Assembly (NCBI RefSeq): GCF_000612805.1
Contig: NZ_HG964406.1
Location: 248,001 to 312,000, forward strand
Source: Bacillus ndiopicus
GTDB taxonomy: Bacteria > Bacillota > Bacilli > Bacillales_A > Planococcaceae
Direction: 5' to 3'
Length of the DNA: 64,000 nucleotides
The position numbers were made by a program, and so were the translations under genes. The notes under the pieces were generated by a model. The model saw nothing but the letters and a program-made list of their open reading frames with translations. It made no database searches and was not told the origin of the DNA. How positions within the stretch are numbered: the stretch's first letter is position 1; every line of letters begins with the position of its first letter. Below, piece by piece: positions 27,835-39,022 of the stretch.

Positions 27835-28812
27835 TTAATTTTTCTTTTTCTTCTGCTTTTGTTCGCTATATTCTTCTAACCACTGCGCTACATTTGTTGC
27901 ATGGTGACGCACAGTATTATTTTTAATAAGTGCGATTTCCTTTTGAACCACTTCAATTCCCATTTGCTCGATGCGTTCAATATCAACAACAACTGGCCCC
28001 GCATTTTCTGTTTGATAGCTTTCAATAACAGATTGCGGCATCATAAAGTCATTTACTAATACCTTTTGAATAAATGGTGCCTTTACATGCGCATGAATTG
28101 CTTCAATATGATCTGCCGCGCTATATTTCAGCGTTTCCCCTTTTTGTGTCATTAAATTACAAATATATATTTTCTCAGCTTTCGAACGGATTAGAGCAGT
28201 ACCTAATTCCTCAACTAATAAATTCGGAATAATACTTGTATATAAGCTACCAGGACCAATTAAAATATAATCCGCGCTATGAATCGCGCGAATAGCAGCT
28301 GGTAAAGGAGCTACGTCTGTTGGCGATAAAAATACACGCTTAACTGCTGATTCTGCTTGTGGAATGCGCGATTCCCCTTCTATGTAAGTCCCATCTACTA
28401 GTTCCGCATGCAATGTCACTTTTTTATTAGAAGCAGGTAATACTTTCCCATGTACATTAAGTACCTTGCTCATCTCAGCAATAGCATAACTAAAATCACC
28501 AGTAATATCCGTCAGTGCTGTAAGCATTAAATTTCCTAATGAATGTCCACCTAAGTCTTCCGAGTTAGAGAATCGATATTGAAACATTTGTTCAACTAAC
28601 GGTTCCACATCAGACAGTGCAGCAATTACATTGCGTATATCGCCCGGCGGTGGAATATCGTAGTCATCGCGAAGGCGCCCTGAAGACCCCCCATCATCCG
28701 CTACAGTAACGATGGCAGTAATATCAAAGGGCTTCTTTTTTAGCCCCCGTATTACAGTGGAGAGCCCTGTCCCTCCACCAATGACTACGACTTTTTTATT
28801 GCGTTTTTCCAT
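27835..28812 (-). CDS. yvcK: YvcK-type gluconeogenesis/cell-shape factor
   Basis: A 325-residue protein of the CofD/YvcK family. It starts with a nucleotide-binding Rossmann motif [18 protein letters not shown], followed by [14 protein letters not shown] and [15 protein letters not shown], the diagnostic family signatures. [15 protein letters not shown] lies near the middle. In Bacillus, YvcK binds UDP-GlcNAc and is needed for growth on gluconeogenic carbon sources and for correct PBP1 placement. The Lys-rich C-terminus is typical. It lies between rapZ and whiA with only four bases to rapZ, so it is co-translated. Confidence 0.96.
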   Translation of the reverse strand: MEKRNKKVVVIGGGTGLSTVIRGLKKKPFDITAIVTVADDGGSSGRLRDDYDIPPPGDIRNVIAALSDVEPLVEQMFQYRFSNSEDLGGHSLGNLMLTALTDITGDFSYAIAEMSKVLNVHGKVLPASNKKVTLHAELVDGTYIEGESRIPQAESAVKRVFLSPTDVAPLPAAIRAIHSADYILIGPGSLYTSIIPNLLVEELGTALIRSKAEKIYICNLMTQKGETLKYSAADHIEAIHAHVKAPFIQKVLVNDFMMPQSVIESYQTENAGPVVVDIERIEQMGIEVVQKEIALIKNNTVRHHATNVAQWLEEYSEQKQKKKKN

Positions 28813-28816
28813 CCCA

Positions 28817-29698
28817 TCAAGCCTTTCTGCGATTAATATCTCGATGCGTCACCACCGTATGCTCAATTTGACTAAGCAGCTTACCAAAATATTCAGCTAA
28901 TGTCACAGAGCGGTGCTGGCCACCCGTACAGCCAAATGCAATAACTAGCTGAGATTTACCTTCTTTTTTATAAAGTGGAACCATAAATTGGAACAAATCT
29001 GTTAGCTTTGCGATTAACTGCTGCGTCTCCTCTGTCGCTAAAACATAAGAGGAAACCTCCGTTTGCAAACCTGTTTTTTGACGTAGTTCTTCAACATAAT
29101 ATGGATTTTTCAAAAATCGCACATCGAATACCAAGTCCGCATCAATCGGCATCCCATGCTTAAAACCAAAAGACATAACATTCACTGAAAAAATGGGTTT
29201 ACTCGAAAGCGCAAATTTACTAGTAATAATTTCACGCAGCTCTCTTGGCTTTAGTGTCGATGTGTTAATAACTGTTTTAGCCTGGCTTTTAATTTCTGCA
29301 AGTAATTGGCGCTCTAATTTAATACCGTCTAAAAGCAGACCTGCTGGTGCTAAAGGGTGTGAGCGTCGAGTTTCTTTATAACGTCTTACAAGTGCCTCAT
29401 CGTCAGCATCTAAAAATAAAATATTCCCTTGAATATCTTCTTGGTTTGCTAATTCATTAAGAACATCTGATACAGACTCAAAAAACTGATGTCCCCGTAA
29501 ATCCATGACCACTGCTATACGTGAAATTTTTCTCTCCGAATCACGCATTAACGCCAAAAATGTCGTTAACAGTTCTGGTGGGATATTATCGACGCAATAA
29601 AAACCTAGATCTTCAAAACTTTGCACTGCTACTGTCTTTCCAGCACCAGACATTCCTGAAATAATTACTAGCTCCTGTGCGTTTGTTTGACTACTCAT
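28817..29698 (-). CDS. rapZ: RNase adapter/nucleotide-binding protein RapZ
   Basis: A 293-residue P-loop protein (YvcJ in Bacillus) with Walker A GMSGAGKT near residue 15, VVMDLRG, a Walker-B-like [24 protein letters not shown], and the C-terminal conserved [11 protein letters not shown], which holds the second phosphate-binding site. In E. coli RapZ controls GlmZ RNA decay; in Bacillus it hydrolyses GTP and affects competence, and its target is not settled. GGGGAG precedes the ATG. It is followed immediately by yvcK and preceded by a Nudix gene, the conserved order. Confidence 0.96.
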   Translation of the reverse strand: MSSQTNAQELVIISGMSGAGKTVAVQSFEDLGFYCVDNIPPELLTTFLALMRDSERKISRIAVVMDLRGHQFFESVSDVLNELANQEDIQGNILFLDADDEALVRRYKETRRSHPLAPAGLLLDGIKLERQLLAEIKSQAKTVINTSTLKPRELREIITSKFALSSKPIFSVNVMSFGFKHGMPIDADLVFDVRFLKNPYYVEELRQKTGLQTEVSSYVLATEETQQLIAKLTDLFQFMVPLYKKEGKSQLVIAFGCTGGQHRSVTLAEYFGKLLSQIEHTVVTHRDINRRKA

Positions 29699-29722
29699 AT
29701 CGACAGTTCTCCCCTCATTTAT

Positions 29723-30196
29723 TTATTCTTGTGAATTTTGTATCGTTTCACTTAAAAGCTCAAATTGCTCGGTATATTCAAAGGTACCGTATTGCATCCC
29801 TTCATTTGATGCAACAAACAATAAATTCGTTCGATCGCCTTCTGCCATTGGTAGATGGTGCAATTGATCAATATCAAACCAGCTGAGTATACCTTCCTTC
29901 GTTTCCTCATAGGGTACCCCGTCAATACCATGCGCGACAAAAGTATAAAGCATCCATTCATTTACAATTTCTTGCTCTCGTTTAATTACCATCGTATAAA
30001 CACCTTTTAAATGAACATTTTTTGGCGTTGTATTCGTTTCCTCCTGAAATTCGCGGATTGCTGCCTCATAAATCGATTCACCGCTCTCCATTTTACCACC
30101 TGGCGCAACATACCAGCCACGTCTTGGCTTTTGCAATAATAATACTTTACCCTCATGTATTGCTAATAAATTGGCGATTCTTTGCATAAATTTCAC
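29723..30196 (-). CDS. Nudix hydrolase (YvcI-like)
   Basis: A 157-residue Nudix protein. The Nudix box reads GGKMESGESIYEAAIREFQEET, with the complete Gx5Ex7REUxEExGU pattern apart from the final glycine. The remaining fold (N-terminal RIANLLAIHEGKVLLLQKPR strands, C-terminal helix) matches 8-oxo-dGTP/NTP diphosphohydrolases such as YvcI. The substrate is not determined. It is the first gene of the block leading to rapZ-yvcK-whiA-crh, with 24 bases to rapZ. Start at 30196 follows a GAGG-containing leader. Confidence 0.9.
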   Translation of the reverse strand: MKFMQRIANLLAIHEGKVLLLQKPRRGWYVAPGGKMESGESIYEAAIREFQEETNTTPKNVHLKGVYTMVIKREQEIVNEWMLYTFVAHGIDGVPYEETKEGILSWFDIDQLHHLPMAEGDRTNLLFVASNEGMQYGTFEYTEQFELLSETIQNSQE

Positions 30197-30310
30197 CTCA
30201 AATCAATTGCTATTTATGTTAATTATACATTGCTTCTGGGTTCATCACCAAAAAATGTGGTCAATAAAATACATACGCTGTTCATTTAATTGAAAGATAC
30301 ACCAAAACAC

Positions 30311-30348
30311 AAAAAGAGGTTGCTTCTGCAAATAAGCAGAAACAACCT
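30311..30348 (-). terminator. Terminator after trxB
   Basis: AGGTTGCTTCTGC pairs with GCAGAAACAACCT with one mismatch; on the minus strand it is followed by five T. It separates trxB from the Nudix operon. Confidence 0.85.
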
Positions 30349-30437
30349 AAAAGAAAATTTCAAAAAGGGAGATTCACTAATACGTTTAGTATACCTTTTT
30401 ATTGTTGCAAGAAAGTTACAGCAATATTAAAGTTCAA

Positions 30438-31406
<969 letters not shown>

Positions 31407-31460
31407 CTACTAGACTGCATTCATCGTATACAATTCAAAAGCTATATTCAAATAAAATGC

Positions 31461-32984
31461 CTATTCGAACTCTGTTGGTACAAATGCTAGCAATTCAGTC
31501 ATATATTTTGTTAATGTCGCTACACTAACTTCATAGTTTTCTGCACATTTCTTTTTTGTAACATTGTCCCCCATTGCAGATTGCAGCATATAATCTATTG
31601 CTGCAGCAATCGCGATAGGGTTTTTAAAGGCGTAATTTGAACGTAGCGCTAGTTCTCCAATCGAAAACCATAACTGCAATGCAGAAGCCGCTGTATAATT
31701 CAGTTGACCATGTACCTCTAATAATTTTTCAGCTACTTCTAAAAAACGAACAAAGCTTTTTTCATATTCTGTTTGCCTTTCAAACTGATGCCCAAGTGAA
31801 TAAGCTAAACAGAGCTTTTCTACTTCATTATATTCCTCAATTTCAATCCATTTAGGGTGAGCAATAATTTCTTGTTTGTGTGGCGAATGCTTTAAAATAA
31901 AAAGTCCGAATAAGCGATCAGATGTATATTTACTATTAATTTTCTCAATAATTAACTCACGATTTTTTTCTAGTGATTGCTCCTCAGAACTTAATGCATT
32001 CATATGCCACGGCTCTAATCCTTCCTTTGAAGGATCTAAAGCAAGCAACGATTGCCAAGCAACCTTTGCAATCTCCTCCTGCTGTGAGAAGTAAGCCGAC
32101 TGCGCTAACCAATAATAAAAGCCTGGATCGCCTTCATAGCCTCGTTTATGCATAGAGCGCAGCCATTTATAAGCAGTTTCATATTCGCCTATTAAAGCTA
32201 AAGTAGCACCAAGCTTATAACGGTTTTCCCAATCATAAGGCTGAATTTTTTTCAGCAACGCCATTAGCTCTTTAAGCTCTTCCTCCGCTTTCTCGTAATA
32301 GGCAAAAACCGCCAAATTACAAAGGGCATGTAGGTTGCCGTGATTTTCACGTAAAACATGCTTTAATAACGCATGTGCCTGCTCTGCTTCTCCTATATAA
32401 AAATATGCGAGCGATAGATTATTATAGGCTGGCCATGCATCTGGGAATTTTTCAATAAGCTCTTCAAGTACTTCAATCGCTTTTGGAAAGGTCCCTTTCT
32501 CCATAAGACGGCGGGCCTTTTCCTGAGCAATTAGCTTTTCGGCCTCTTGCTCATCAACATCTTCTGATATATTTTGCTCATATTCTACGAAATCTAAAAT
32601 TTCATACGCATCAAGTGCATACATACCATCTGGCTCTTGCGCTAAATATTGCTCCGCGTATTTTTTAGCATCGCTCATTAAGCCTAGGCATCCCGAGACA
32701 TCTGCTAATAAAAAGATAATTTCTGCATCGCTTGGTTCCAAGCTATGCGCTGTATGAATCAATTCATAAGCATGCTCATAATTTTGGGCCTCTATTTCTA
32801 ATAGACCATACTGTGTTAAAACACGTACATCAGCTGGATTTAATTCCTCAGCACGCTTTAAATATTTATATGCTTTATCAATTTGCTCCTTTTCAAGTGC
32901 CTTTATTGCTTTTTCATAATAATAATCACCGGTTGGCACAAAGGAGACGATGTTTTCTTTTTTTTGTTCTTTATTTTCCAACAA
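31461..32984 (-). CDS. TPR-repeat protein (YvcD-like)
   Basis: A 507-residue cytoplasmic protein built from tetratricopeptide repeats. The first run (~15-135) includes DYYYEKAIKALEKEQIDKAY and PADVRVLTQYGLLEIEAQNYEHA; a second run (~150-300) includes AWPAYNNLSLAYFYIGEAEQA. The C-terminal 150 residues are helical and less repetitive. TTG start at 32984 has GGAGG five bases upstream; a second TTG follows at once. TPRs mediate protein-protein contacts; the partner is unknown. It resembles Bacillus YvcD in position beside trxB. An extended -10 promoter (TGCTATAAT, minus strand 33055-33047) lies upstream. Confidence 0.85.
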   Translation of the reverse strand: MLENKEQKKENIVSFVPTGDYYYEKAIKALEKEQIDKAYKYLKRAEELNPADVRVLTQYGLLEIEAQNYEHAYELIHTAHSLEPSDAEIIFLLADVSGCLGLMSDAKKYAEQYLAQEPDGMYALDAYEILDFVEYEQNISEDVDEQEAEKLIAQEKARRLMEKGTFPKAIEVLEELIEKFPDAWPAYNNLSLAYFYIGEAEQAHALLKHVLRENHGNLHALCNLAVFAYYEKAEEELKELMALLKKIQPYDWENRYKLGATLALIGEYETAYKWLRSMHKRGYEGDPGFYYWLAQSAYFSQQEEIAKVAWQSLLALDPSKEGLEPWHMNALSSEEQSLEKNRELIIEKINSKYTSDRLFGLFILKHSPHKQEIIAHPKWIEIEEYNEVEKLCLAYSLGHQFERQTEYEKSFVRFLEVAEKLLEVHGQLNYTAASALQLWFSIGELALRSNYAFKNPIAIAAAIDYMLQSAMGDNVTKKKCAENYEVSVATLTKYMTELLAFVPTEFE

Positions 32985-33009
32985 TATTTCCTCCGAAACA
33001 AGAAAAATA

Positions 33010-33030
33010 AGGAACGTAATTTACGCTCCT
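33010..33030 (-). terminator. Possible terminator of the his operon
   Basis: AGGAGCGTAA/TTACGTTCCT on the minus strand with a minimal loop, followed by TATTTTT. It lies past hisIE and inside the presumed leader of the TPR gene. Confidence 0.5.
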
Positions 33031-33128
33031 CATATAAACATATTTTATTATAGCACAAACAATTTAATAATCATTGATTTATACATTTCTACACATAATT
33101 TTTGTTTTAGGAGAAAAATTTGCTACGC

Positions 33129-33752
33129 TTATACTTCTTGCTTCTTTTGATGTCTTTCCTCTAACACCTTTAATACTTCATAAATGTCTACTTTTTGCTC
33201 CTGTAATAACACAAGCAGATGATAAATTAAATCAGCAGCTTCCCACTTCACTTCTACCGCATCACGGTTTTTTGCAGCGATAACAACTTCCATCGCTTCC
33301 TCGCCAATTTTTTTACCAATTTTATCGATGCCCTTTTCAAATAAATATGTCGTGTAGGCACCTTCTGGCAAGTCATTTTCTCGCTCTTTAATAAGCTCGC
33401 TCAACCTAGATAACATACTAACTGAGCCAACCTCCTCATTTTTCACAAGCGCTTCAGTAAAGCAAGAGTTTGTGCCTGTGTGGCATGCTGGCCCTGCTGG
33501 TAACACTTCTACCACTAATGCATCACGGTCACAATCTGTCATAATAGAAACAACTTTTTGCGTGTTACCACTCGTTGCCCCTTTATGCCATAACTCGTTG
33601 CGTGAGCGTGAAAAGAGCCATGTTTCATTTGTGGCAATCGTTTTCGCTAAAGATTCCTCGTTCATGTAGGCAACTGTCAGTACTTCTTTCGTTTTAGCGT
33701 GCTGAATCACAGCCGTTATTAAACCTTGTTCATTAAATTTAACATCAATCAT
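33129..33752 (-). CDS. hisI: Bifunctional phosphoribosyl-AMP cyclohydrolase/ATP pyrophosphohydrolase
   Basis: A 207-residue HisI-HisE fusion for steps 2 and 3 of histidine synthesis. The N-terminal cyclohydrolase (~1-105) has [22 protein letters not shown] and the zinc Cys residues in [12 protein letters not shown]. The C-terminal pyrophosphohydrolase (~115-205) has [15 protein letters not shown] and [13 protein letters not shown]. The start at 33752 (ATGATT) overlaps the hisF stop as ATGA; an in-frame ATG at 33761 lies inside hisF too close to the AAAGGAG site. Last gene of the operon. Confidence 0.96.
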   Translation of the reverse strand: MIDVKFNEQGLITAVIQHAKTKEVLTVAYMNEESLAKTIATNETWLFSRSRNELWHKGATSGNTQKVVSIMTDCDRDALVVEVLPAGPACHTGTNSCFTEALVKNEEVGSVSMLSRLSELIKERENDLPEGAYTTYLFEKGIDKIGKKIGEEAMEVVIAAKNRDAVEVKWEAADLIYHLLVLLQEQKVDIYEVLKVLEERHQKKQEV

Positions 33753-34507
33753 CGCACACAAACTCCTTTATTGTGTAAATAAGCTTTAATGGCTGCTACA
33801 CTCGTCTCTTTATAATGAAAAATGGATGCTGCTAATGCTGCATCGGCATCAGCCTGCTGTAAAACTTCCATAAAGTGCTCTGCATTGCCTGCACCACCAC
33901 TTGCAATAACAGGTACTGTAACGGCATCACGGATTGCTTTTGTCAACGCTAAATCAAAGCCTGTCTTTTCACCATCGCGGTCCATGCTCGTTAATAAAAT
34001 TTCTCCTGCTCCTAAGCGCACCGCTTCCTGCGCCCACTCAATCGCTCGCCACGTTGTTTTATTTCGTCCACCATGCGTATAAACCATCCATGTGCTATCT
34101 TCTTCACAAAAGCGTGCATCAATCGCTACCACGATACATTGTGAGCCAAAATAATCTGCGCCTTCTTGAATAAGTGTAGGTTGTTCCAATGCCGAAGTGT
34201 TAATCGACACTTTATCCGCCCCAGCACGCAATATGCGCTTCATATCTTCTAATGTACGAATACCTCCACCAACCGTGAATGGAATCGCAAGCTTAGCTGC
34301 TGTTTGGCGCACAACATCCTCCATCGTAGCACGCCCCTCATAGGAAGCTGAAATATCTAAAAAAACAAGTTCATCCGCTCCTTGCTCATCATAAAATGTC
34401 GCAAGCTCTACAGGATCACCTGCATCACGTAATGATTCGAACTGAATGCCCTTTACAACACGACCATCCTTTACATCTAAGCATGGAATAATACGTTTCG
34501 TTAACAT
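33749..34507 (-). CDS. hisF: Imidazole glycerol phosphate synthase, cyclase subunit
   Basis: A 252-residue TIM barrel that closes the imidazole ring using ammonia from HisH. N-terminal [19 protein letters not shown] with the catalytic Asp, [13 protein letters not shown], the second catalytic Asp in [13 protein letters not shown], and [13 protein letters not shown]. These features, especially [15 protein letters not shown], identify HisF and not the paralogous HisA. The start at 34507 overlaps the hisH stop. In most Bacillales hisA separates hisH and hisF; here it is missing, with the two genes directly fused by overlap. Confidence 0.97.
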   Translation of the reverse strand: MLTKRIIPCLDVKDGRVVKGIQFESLRDAGDPVELATFYDEQGADELVFLDISASYEGRATMEDVVRQTAAKLAIPFTVGGGIRTLEDMKRILRAGADKVSINTSALEQPTLIQEGADYFGSQCIVVAIDARFCEEDSTWMVYTHGGRNKTTWRAIEWAQEAVRLGAGEILLTSMDRDGEKTGFDLALTKAIRDAVTVPVIASGGAGNAEHFMEVLQQADADAALAASIFHYKETSVAAIKAYLHNKGVCVR

Positions 34508-35109
34508 TTTTTTACCCCTTCCAACCATTGCTGCAATAAAAACAATCCAAATTGGCCTGATTTTTCAGGATGGAATTGCATCCCTGTAAAATTATTTTTC
34601 GCTACAATGCCTGGCACCTGTACATCATAATAATCAGCAAATGCCATAAGCTCCTCTGGCTTTATATCTTTTGCGTAAAAGGAATGCACAAAATAAACGA
34701 AACGCTCCTCTTGTAATGTCGTCAACCAGTTTGGCATATGTGCAAACTGTAAATCATTCCAGCCCATATGTGGAATGCGTGGTGCATTCGTAAATTTGGT
34801 AATGCGTCCTGAAAAAATGCCAAGCCCCTCTGTCGTTGTTACTTCATCACTTTCCTCAAATAACAATTGCATGCCAAGACATATGCCAAGTAACGGCTTT
34901 TTTGTCGACTGAATAAAGGAAGCTAGCCCTGTCTCCTGTAGGCGTTTCATCGCATCTGGAAATGCCCCAACACCTGGTAAAATAAGCGCATCCATCGAAT
35001 TTAATTGTTCTTTATTAGCAGTAATAACTGCATTAATACCTAGTCGCTTTAGCGCCTGCTCAACGCTAAATAAATTGCCCATTCCATAATCGATTATGCC
35101 AATTTTCAC
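34501..35109 (-). CDS. hisH: Imidazole glycerol phosphate synthase, glutaminase subunit
   Basis: A 202-residue class-I glutamine amidotransferase supplying ammonia to His[17 protein letters not shown] at the start, the oxyanion region [11 protein letters not shown], the nucleophile Cys in [13 protein letters not shown], and the His-Glu pair in [17 protein letters not shown] start overlapping the hisB stop (GTGA). It overlaps hisF by seven bases, with AAGGGG for hisF located inside its last codons, so HisH and HisF are made together. Confidence 0.97.
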   Translation of the reverse strand: MKIGIIDYGMGNLFSVEQALKRLGINAVITANKEQLNSMDALILPGVGAFPDAMKRLQETGLASFIQSTKKPLLGICLGMQLLFEESDEVTTTEGLGIFSGRITKFTNAPRIPHMGWNDLQFAHMPNWLTTLQEERFVYFVHSFYAKDIKPEELMAFADYYDVQVPGIVAKNNFTGMQFHPEKSGQFGLFLLQQWLEGVKKC

Positions 35110-35696
35110 GCTAACAGCCCCTTCGTTGACGGCACACCTTTCACGCGCGGATCAATTTGAATGGCGTCATCAAGTGCTCTTGCTAATGCCTTGAAGATTG
35201 CTTCAATAATGTGATGCGTATTATGTCCGTACGGCACGATAACATGAATATTCATACGAGCCTCTAATGCAAGCTTCCATAAAAATTCGTGCACTAGCTC
35301 TGTGTCAAATGTCCCTACTTTCTCTGTTAAAGTCGGCACTACTCGATATTCTAAGTGCGGACGATTTGAGCAATCGATAATCACTTGGGCAAGTGCATCA
35401 TCCATTGGTACGAAAGCATTGCCATAGCGCTTAATTCCTTTTTTATCCCTTAATGCCTCACGAACTACCTGCCCTAAAACGATACCAATATCCTCTGTTG
35501 TATGATGTGCATCAATATGTGTATCGCCGTCCGCTACAATTTTGCCATCAAATAAACCATGCTTTATAAATAAGTCGAGCATATGATCCATAAAAGGTAC
35601 GCCTGTCGCGATGTGTGCCTGCCCTTCTCCATCCAAATTTAGCTCTACTGCAATTTTCGTTTCATTTGTGTTGCGTTCGATTTTTGCGTACCTCAT
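35106..35696 (-). CDS. hisB: Imidazoleglycerol-phosphate dehydratase
   Basis: A 196-residue manganese enzyme for step 6. Duplicated metal-binding signatures are present: GVPFMDHMLDLFIKHG, DTHIDAHHTTEDIGIVLG, then VHEFLWKLALEARMNIHV and GHNTHHIIEAIFKALARAL. It is the monofunctional form without the phosphatase domain of enterobacteria. Start at 35696 (MRYAKIERN) follows GGAGAGAT and sits two bases past the hisD stop; the longer frame to 35732 lies within hisD. Confidence 0.97.
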   Translation of the reverse strand: MRYAKIERNTNETKIAVELNLDGEGQAHIATGVPFMDHMLDLFIKHGLFDGKIVADGDTHIDAHHTTEDIGIVLGQVVREALRDKKGIKRYGNAFVPMDDALAQVIIDCSNRPHLEYRVVPTLTEKVGTFDTELVHEFLWKLALEARMNIHVIVPYGHNTHHIIEAIFKALARALDDAIQIDPRVKGVPSTKGLLA

Positions 35697-35697
35697 G

Positions 35698-36978
35698 TCA
35701 TATCTCTCCTTTTTCCCAGCCGCGCGCTTCAACCGCTCTGGCGTGACCCTCTAATCCTTCTAATCTCGCAAGACGTGCAATTTTGGGTGCATTTTGTTCC
35801 CATGTTTTCTCGCTATAATAAATGACGCTCGTTCGCTTAATAAAATCATCTACATTTAAACCACTTGCAAAGCGTGCTGTGCTATTTGTCGGCAATACAT
35901 GGTTGGTCCCTGCGAAATAATCACCAACAGGCTCCGAACTGTAACGACCGATAAAAATTGCCCCAGCATGCGTAACCTTTTGTGCATCTGCCTCTGCATT
36001 CATCGTAATAATTTCTAAATGCTCTGGGGCTAATGAATTGATTGCTGCAATCGCCATTTCCATAGTTTCCGCTATATAAATATGACCAAAACGCCCAATT
36101 GCTTGACGCGCAATACTTTCTCTCGGTAGTGTAGCTAATTGCTTTTCTACTTCCTTCTCTACTCTTTCTGCGAGCGATGGACATGTTGTAATTAAAATCG
36201 CACACGCTAATGTATCATGCTCTGCCTGCGATAATAAATCAGCAGCTACCTCGTCAGCATAGGCTGTTTCATCAGCTAATATGGCAATTTCACTTGGTCC
36301 TGCAATCATATCAATTGCTACCTCCCCAAAAACCTCACGTTTAGCTAAGGCCACATAAATATTGCCAGGGCCTGTAATTTTATCTACTGGCGCAATCGTT
36401 TCAGTACCATAAGCCAATGCCGCAATCGCTTGCGCTCCACCAATTTTATAAATTTCCGTCACCCCTAAAATGTGTGCTGCAACAAGCACTGCATCTGGTA
36501 GCTTTCCATTCTTACTAGCTGGTGAGGTAATCACAATACGCTTTACACCTGCTACCTGTGCAGGAATAACATTCATTAGTACCGATGAAGGATAAGCTGC
36601 TGAACCACCTGGTACGTACAGTCCTACCGCATCTAACGGAATAATGCGCTGCGCTAAATAAGAGCCGTCCTTTAAAGGAAGCTTATAACCTGTACGACGC
36701 TGCTGCTCATGGTAAAGGCGAATATTTCTTGCCGCCTCTGTTAAATCTGCCAAAAGCTCTGTATCAAAATTATTCACTGCCTCATTTATTTCCTGTTGTG
36801 AAACACGAAAGTCAATTAGCGCAACACCATCCCATTTTTCACTATACGCTCGAATAGCAGCATCACCTTGCTCCTTAACATTCGCAAGTACCTCACGCAC
36901 TACTGCTAGCTGCTCTTGATTGCCTCCCTCTAATGGGCGCTTTAATGAAATACTATTTGTTAACATTGTAATTTGCAT
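35698..36978 (-). CDS. hisD: Histidinol dehydrogenase
   Basis: A 426-residue zinc enzyme performing the last two oxidations to histidine. Signatures include VPGGSAAYPSSVLMNVIPAQVAG (in two parts), the KIGGAQAIAALAYGT segment, VDKITGPGNIYVALAKR, IDMIAGPSEIAILAD, LLSQAEHD with the zinc ligands, and NHVLPTNSTARF. The start has AAGAAGGG upstream and lies 17 bases after the hisG stop. Confidence 0.97.
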   Translation of the reverse strand: MQITMLTNSISLKRPLEGGNQEQLAVVREVLANVKEQGDAAIRAYSEKWDGVALIDFRVSQQEINEAVNNFDTELLADLTEAARNIRLYHEQQRRTGYKLPLKDGSYLAQRIIPLDAVGLYVPGGSAAYPSSVLMNVIPAQVAGVKRIVITSPASKNGKLPDAVLVAAHILGVTEIYKIGGAQAIAALAYGTETIAPVDKITGPGNIYVALAKREVFGEVAIDMIAGPSEIAILADETAYADEVAADLLSQAEHDTLACAILITTCPSLAERVEKEVEKQLATLPRESIARQAIGRFGHIYIAETMEMAIAAINSLAPEHLEIITMNAEADAQKVTHAGAIFIGRYSSEPVGDYFAGTNHVLPTNSTARFASGLNVDDFIKRTSVIYYSEKTWEQNAPKIARLARLEGLEGHARAVEARGWEKGEI

Positions 36979-36994
36979 TGCTTAGCCCTTCTTC

Positions 36995-37618
36995 CTACTC
37001 AACACATTTTCTTAAGCGACTTACTAAATCTCGAATACGCATACTTTTTAGGCGATAGCTTACAGGATTCGCAATTAAGCGAGATGAAACATCTGCGATA
37101 CGCTCATATTCAACAAGTCCATTTTCTTTTAGTGTGCGACCTGTCGAGACAATATCGACAATTCGATCTGCTAGTCCTATCATTGGCGCAAGCTCAATGG
37201 AGCCATTTAGCTCGATAATTTCAACCTGCTCACCGATTTCTTTATAGTACTTTGTCGCAATATGTGGATATTTTGTTGCGATACGTGGTGCCACTTCATT
37301 CATTATTGTATTAGGTAAACCAGCTGACGCAATATAGCACGCACTAATTTTTAAATCCAACAACTCAAGGATTGTGCGTTGCTGCTCAAGTAAAACATCC
37401 TTTCCTGCGATACCAATATCAGCTACGCCATGCTCTACATAAACAGGTACATCCATTGGCTTCGCTAAAATAAAACGAATATTTTCTTCTGGAATTTCAA
37501 TCATTAGCTTTCTTGTATCTTCCATATCTTCAGGCAATTGAAAGCCGGCATTTTCTAGTATTTTACAAGCTTCAGTAAAAATGCGCCCTTTTGGCATCGC
37601 AATCGTTAACTCTGTCAT
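36995..37618 (-). CDS. hisG: ATP phosphoribosyltransferase, catalytic subunit (short form)
   Basis: A 207-residue short-type HisG, which catalyses the first step of the pathway but needs HisZ for activity and feedback control because it lacks the C-terminal regulatory domain. [14 protein letters not shown] opens the protein; [16 protein letters not shown] and the phosphate-binding [15 protein letters not shown] are the family signatures. Its start overlaps the hisZ stop by four bases (ATGA). Confidence 0.97.
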   Translation of the reverse strand: MTELTIAMPKGRIFTEACKILENAGFQLPEDMEDTRKLMIEIPEENIRFILAKPMDVPVYVEHGVADIGIAGKDVLLEQQRTILELLDLKISACYIASAGLPNTIMNEVAPRIATKYPHIATKYYKEIGEQVEIIELNGSIELAPMIGLADRIVDIVSTGRTLKENGLVEYERIADVSSRLIANPVSYRLKSMRIRDLVSRLRKCVE

Positions 37619-38799
37619 TGCTGCCCCTCCTCTTGTATACCGTAATCTGCAGGATTCAAATAGATAACCTCGCTAAATTGCGCTTTATATGCTGCTACAT
37701 TTGTTAAACTGCTAATCGCCTGCATTGTCACGCGACGACCATCTATTCGCAAATTGTTCGCACACTTTAATGCTTCGTTATATAAAGCCGGCTCGAATAA
37801 AAGCAAGGCTGTTGCTAATATGGATTCACGCACTTGGACTACTTCTAATAATCGATCTACACGTAATCCAAAGCCAGTCGCCCCAACTTCTGACCCAAAA
37901 TGTGCGAGCAATCCATCATAGCGCCCACCATTACCGAGAGGAAAGCCACTGCCTGCTGCAAACACTTCAAACAGCATACCCGTGTAATAATTCATATGGC
38001 TTGCTAATGTAAAATCAAAGGTAATATAGTCAATTAAATTCGCTTGCTTTAAGAGTTGCTCTAGCTCATACATATATGTCAATTCATTTTGATTTACTAC
38101 ATATTTCTCTATATTAAGGACTGACTTAACGTTCACTGCTTCTTCAATAAACTGCAATAAAATCACGCTATTTTCCTTTGGTAGGCCAAACGATTTTACC
38201 GCTTCTTCAAATCCTACATAGTTGCGTTCAACTAATAATTGGCGCAAGACATTCATTTGCTTATCATTCGCTGTATATTGCTGCAATATTGCCTGTAATA
38301 CACGAGCATGTCCAATCGTCAGTGTGAAAGCTTCAACACCTAATTGTTGAAGTAATTGAATAGCCGTCATTATAACTTCTGCATCTGCAAAAACAGAAGA
38401 ATCGCCAATCAATTCAATGCCCATTTGCTCAAATTCAGCTGGACGGCCCCCCTCTGTTTGCTGTGCACGAAACACACTCGCAAAATAAGCAAGGCGCTGC
38501 GGAATTTTTTCTTTTAATAATTTCGCTGTTGCAATACGTGCAATCGGTGTCGTCATATCAGGACGCAAGACTAGCATATTGCCTTGATTATCTACTAGCT
38601 TGAAAAGAGAAGCATCATCAATAGCTGAGGCTTTCCCTACTGTATCGTAATATTCCACAGATGGCGTTTTTATAAAATCATAGCCATGGGCATATAAAAA
38701 ATGTCGTCCTTTCTCTCGAATTGCTTCTAGTTTTTCATAAGTTTGTGGAAATGTATCACGCATTCCAAGCGGTTTTTCAAATAATTTAATCGTAGACAT
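37615..38799 (-). CDS. hisZ: ATP phosphoribosyltransferase regulatory subunit
   Basis: A 394-residue histidyl-tRNA synthetase paralogue without aminoacylation function that binds histidine and activates short HisG. Class II synthetase motifs remain: motif 2 as [21 protein letters not shown] (two parts) and a motif 3-like [12 protein letters not shown]. The start at 38799 ([10 protein letters not shown]) has AGGTG upstream. First gene of the operon, with a clear promoter and palindromic operator just upstream. Confidence 0.96.
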   Translation of the reverse strand: MSTIKLFEKPLGMRDTFPQTYEKLEAIREKGRHFLYAHGYDFIKTPSVEYYDTVGKASAIDDASLFKLVDNQGNMLVLRPDMTTPIARIATAKLLKEKIPQRLAYFASVFRAQQTEGGRPAEFEQMGIELIGDSSVFADAEVIMTAIQLLQQLGVEAFTLTIGHARVLQAILQQYTANDKQMNVLRQLLVERNYVGFEEAVKSFGLPKENSVILLQFIEEAVNVKSVLNIEKYVVNQNELTYMYELEQLLKQANLIDYITFDFTLASHMNYYTGMLFEVFAAGSGFPLGNGGRYDGLLAHFGSEVGATGFGLRVDRLLEVVQVRESILATALLLFEPALYNEALKCANNLRIDGRRVTMQAISSLTNVAAYKAQFSEVIYLNPADYGIQEEGQQ

Positions 38800-38815
38800 A
38801 GTCACACACCTCAAT

Positions 38816-38865
38816 ACACTTTAGTTCACTAGTGTGATAGTATAATAAAGCGAAAATATTGTCAA
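38816..38865 (-). promoter_or_regulatory. his promoter with TrpR-like palindromic operator
   Basis: Minus strand: TTGACA (38865-38860), 17-base spacer, TACTAT (38842-38837). Overlapping the start region is ACTAGTGAACTAAAGT (about 38833-38818), close to the TrpR-box pattern ACTAGTTAACTAGT and flanked by CACACT/AGTGT. A YerC/HisR-type (TrpR-family) repressor is a reasonable candidate regulator. Confidence 0.7.
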
Positions 38866-39022
38866 GCTTCACCTTACTCATTTTCCCAAAATTATGTCTT
38901 AACAAGGTGCTACTTTTAAAACCTCCAGTAATCCTCAAATTAACAAATTTGAAATTTTGCAATATAAAAGGCTTTTATCTTTTAAAGACAAAGCTTTTTA
39001 TTTGTCGCTGCAATTTTTCGGA

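Noticed and set aside
33749..34507. The TIM-barrel gene being hisA instead of hisF
   Set aside because: [15 protein letters not shown] and [13 protein letters not shown] are HisF signatures, and it overlaps hisH as its synthase partner.
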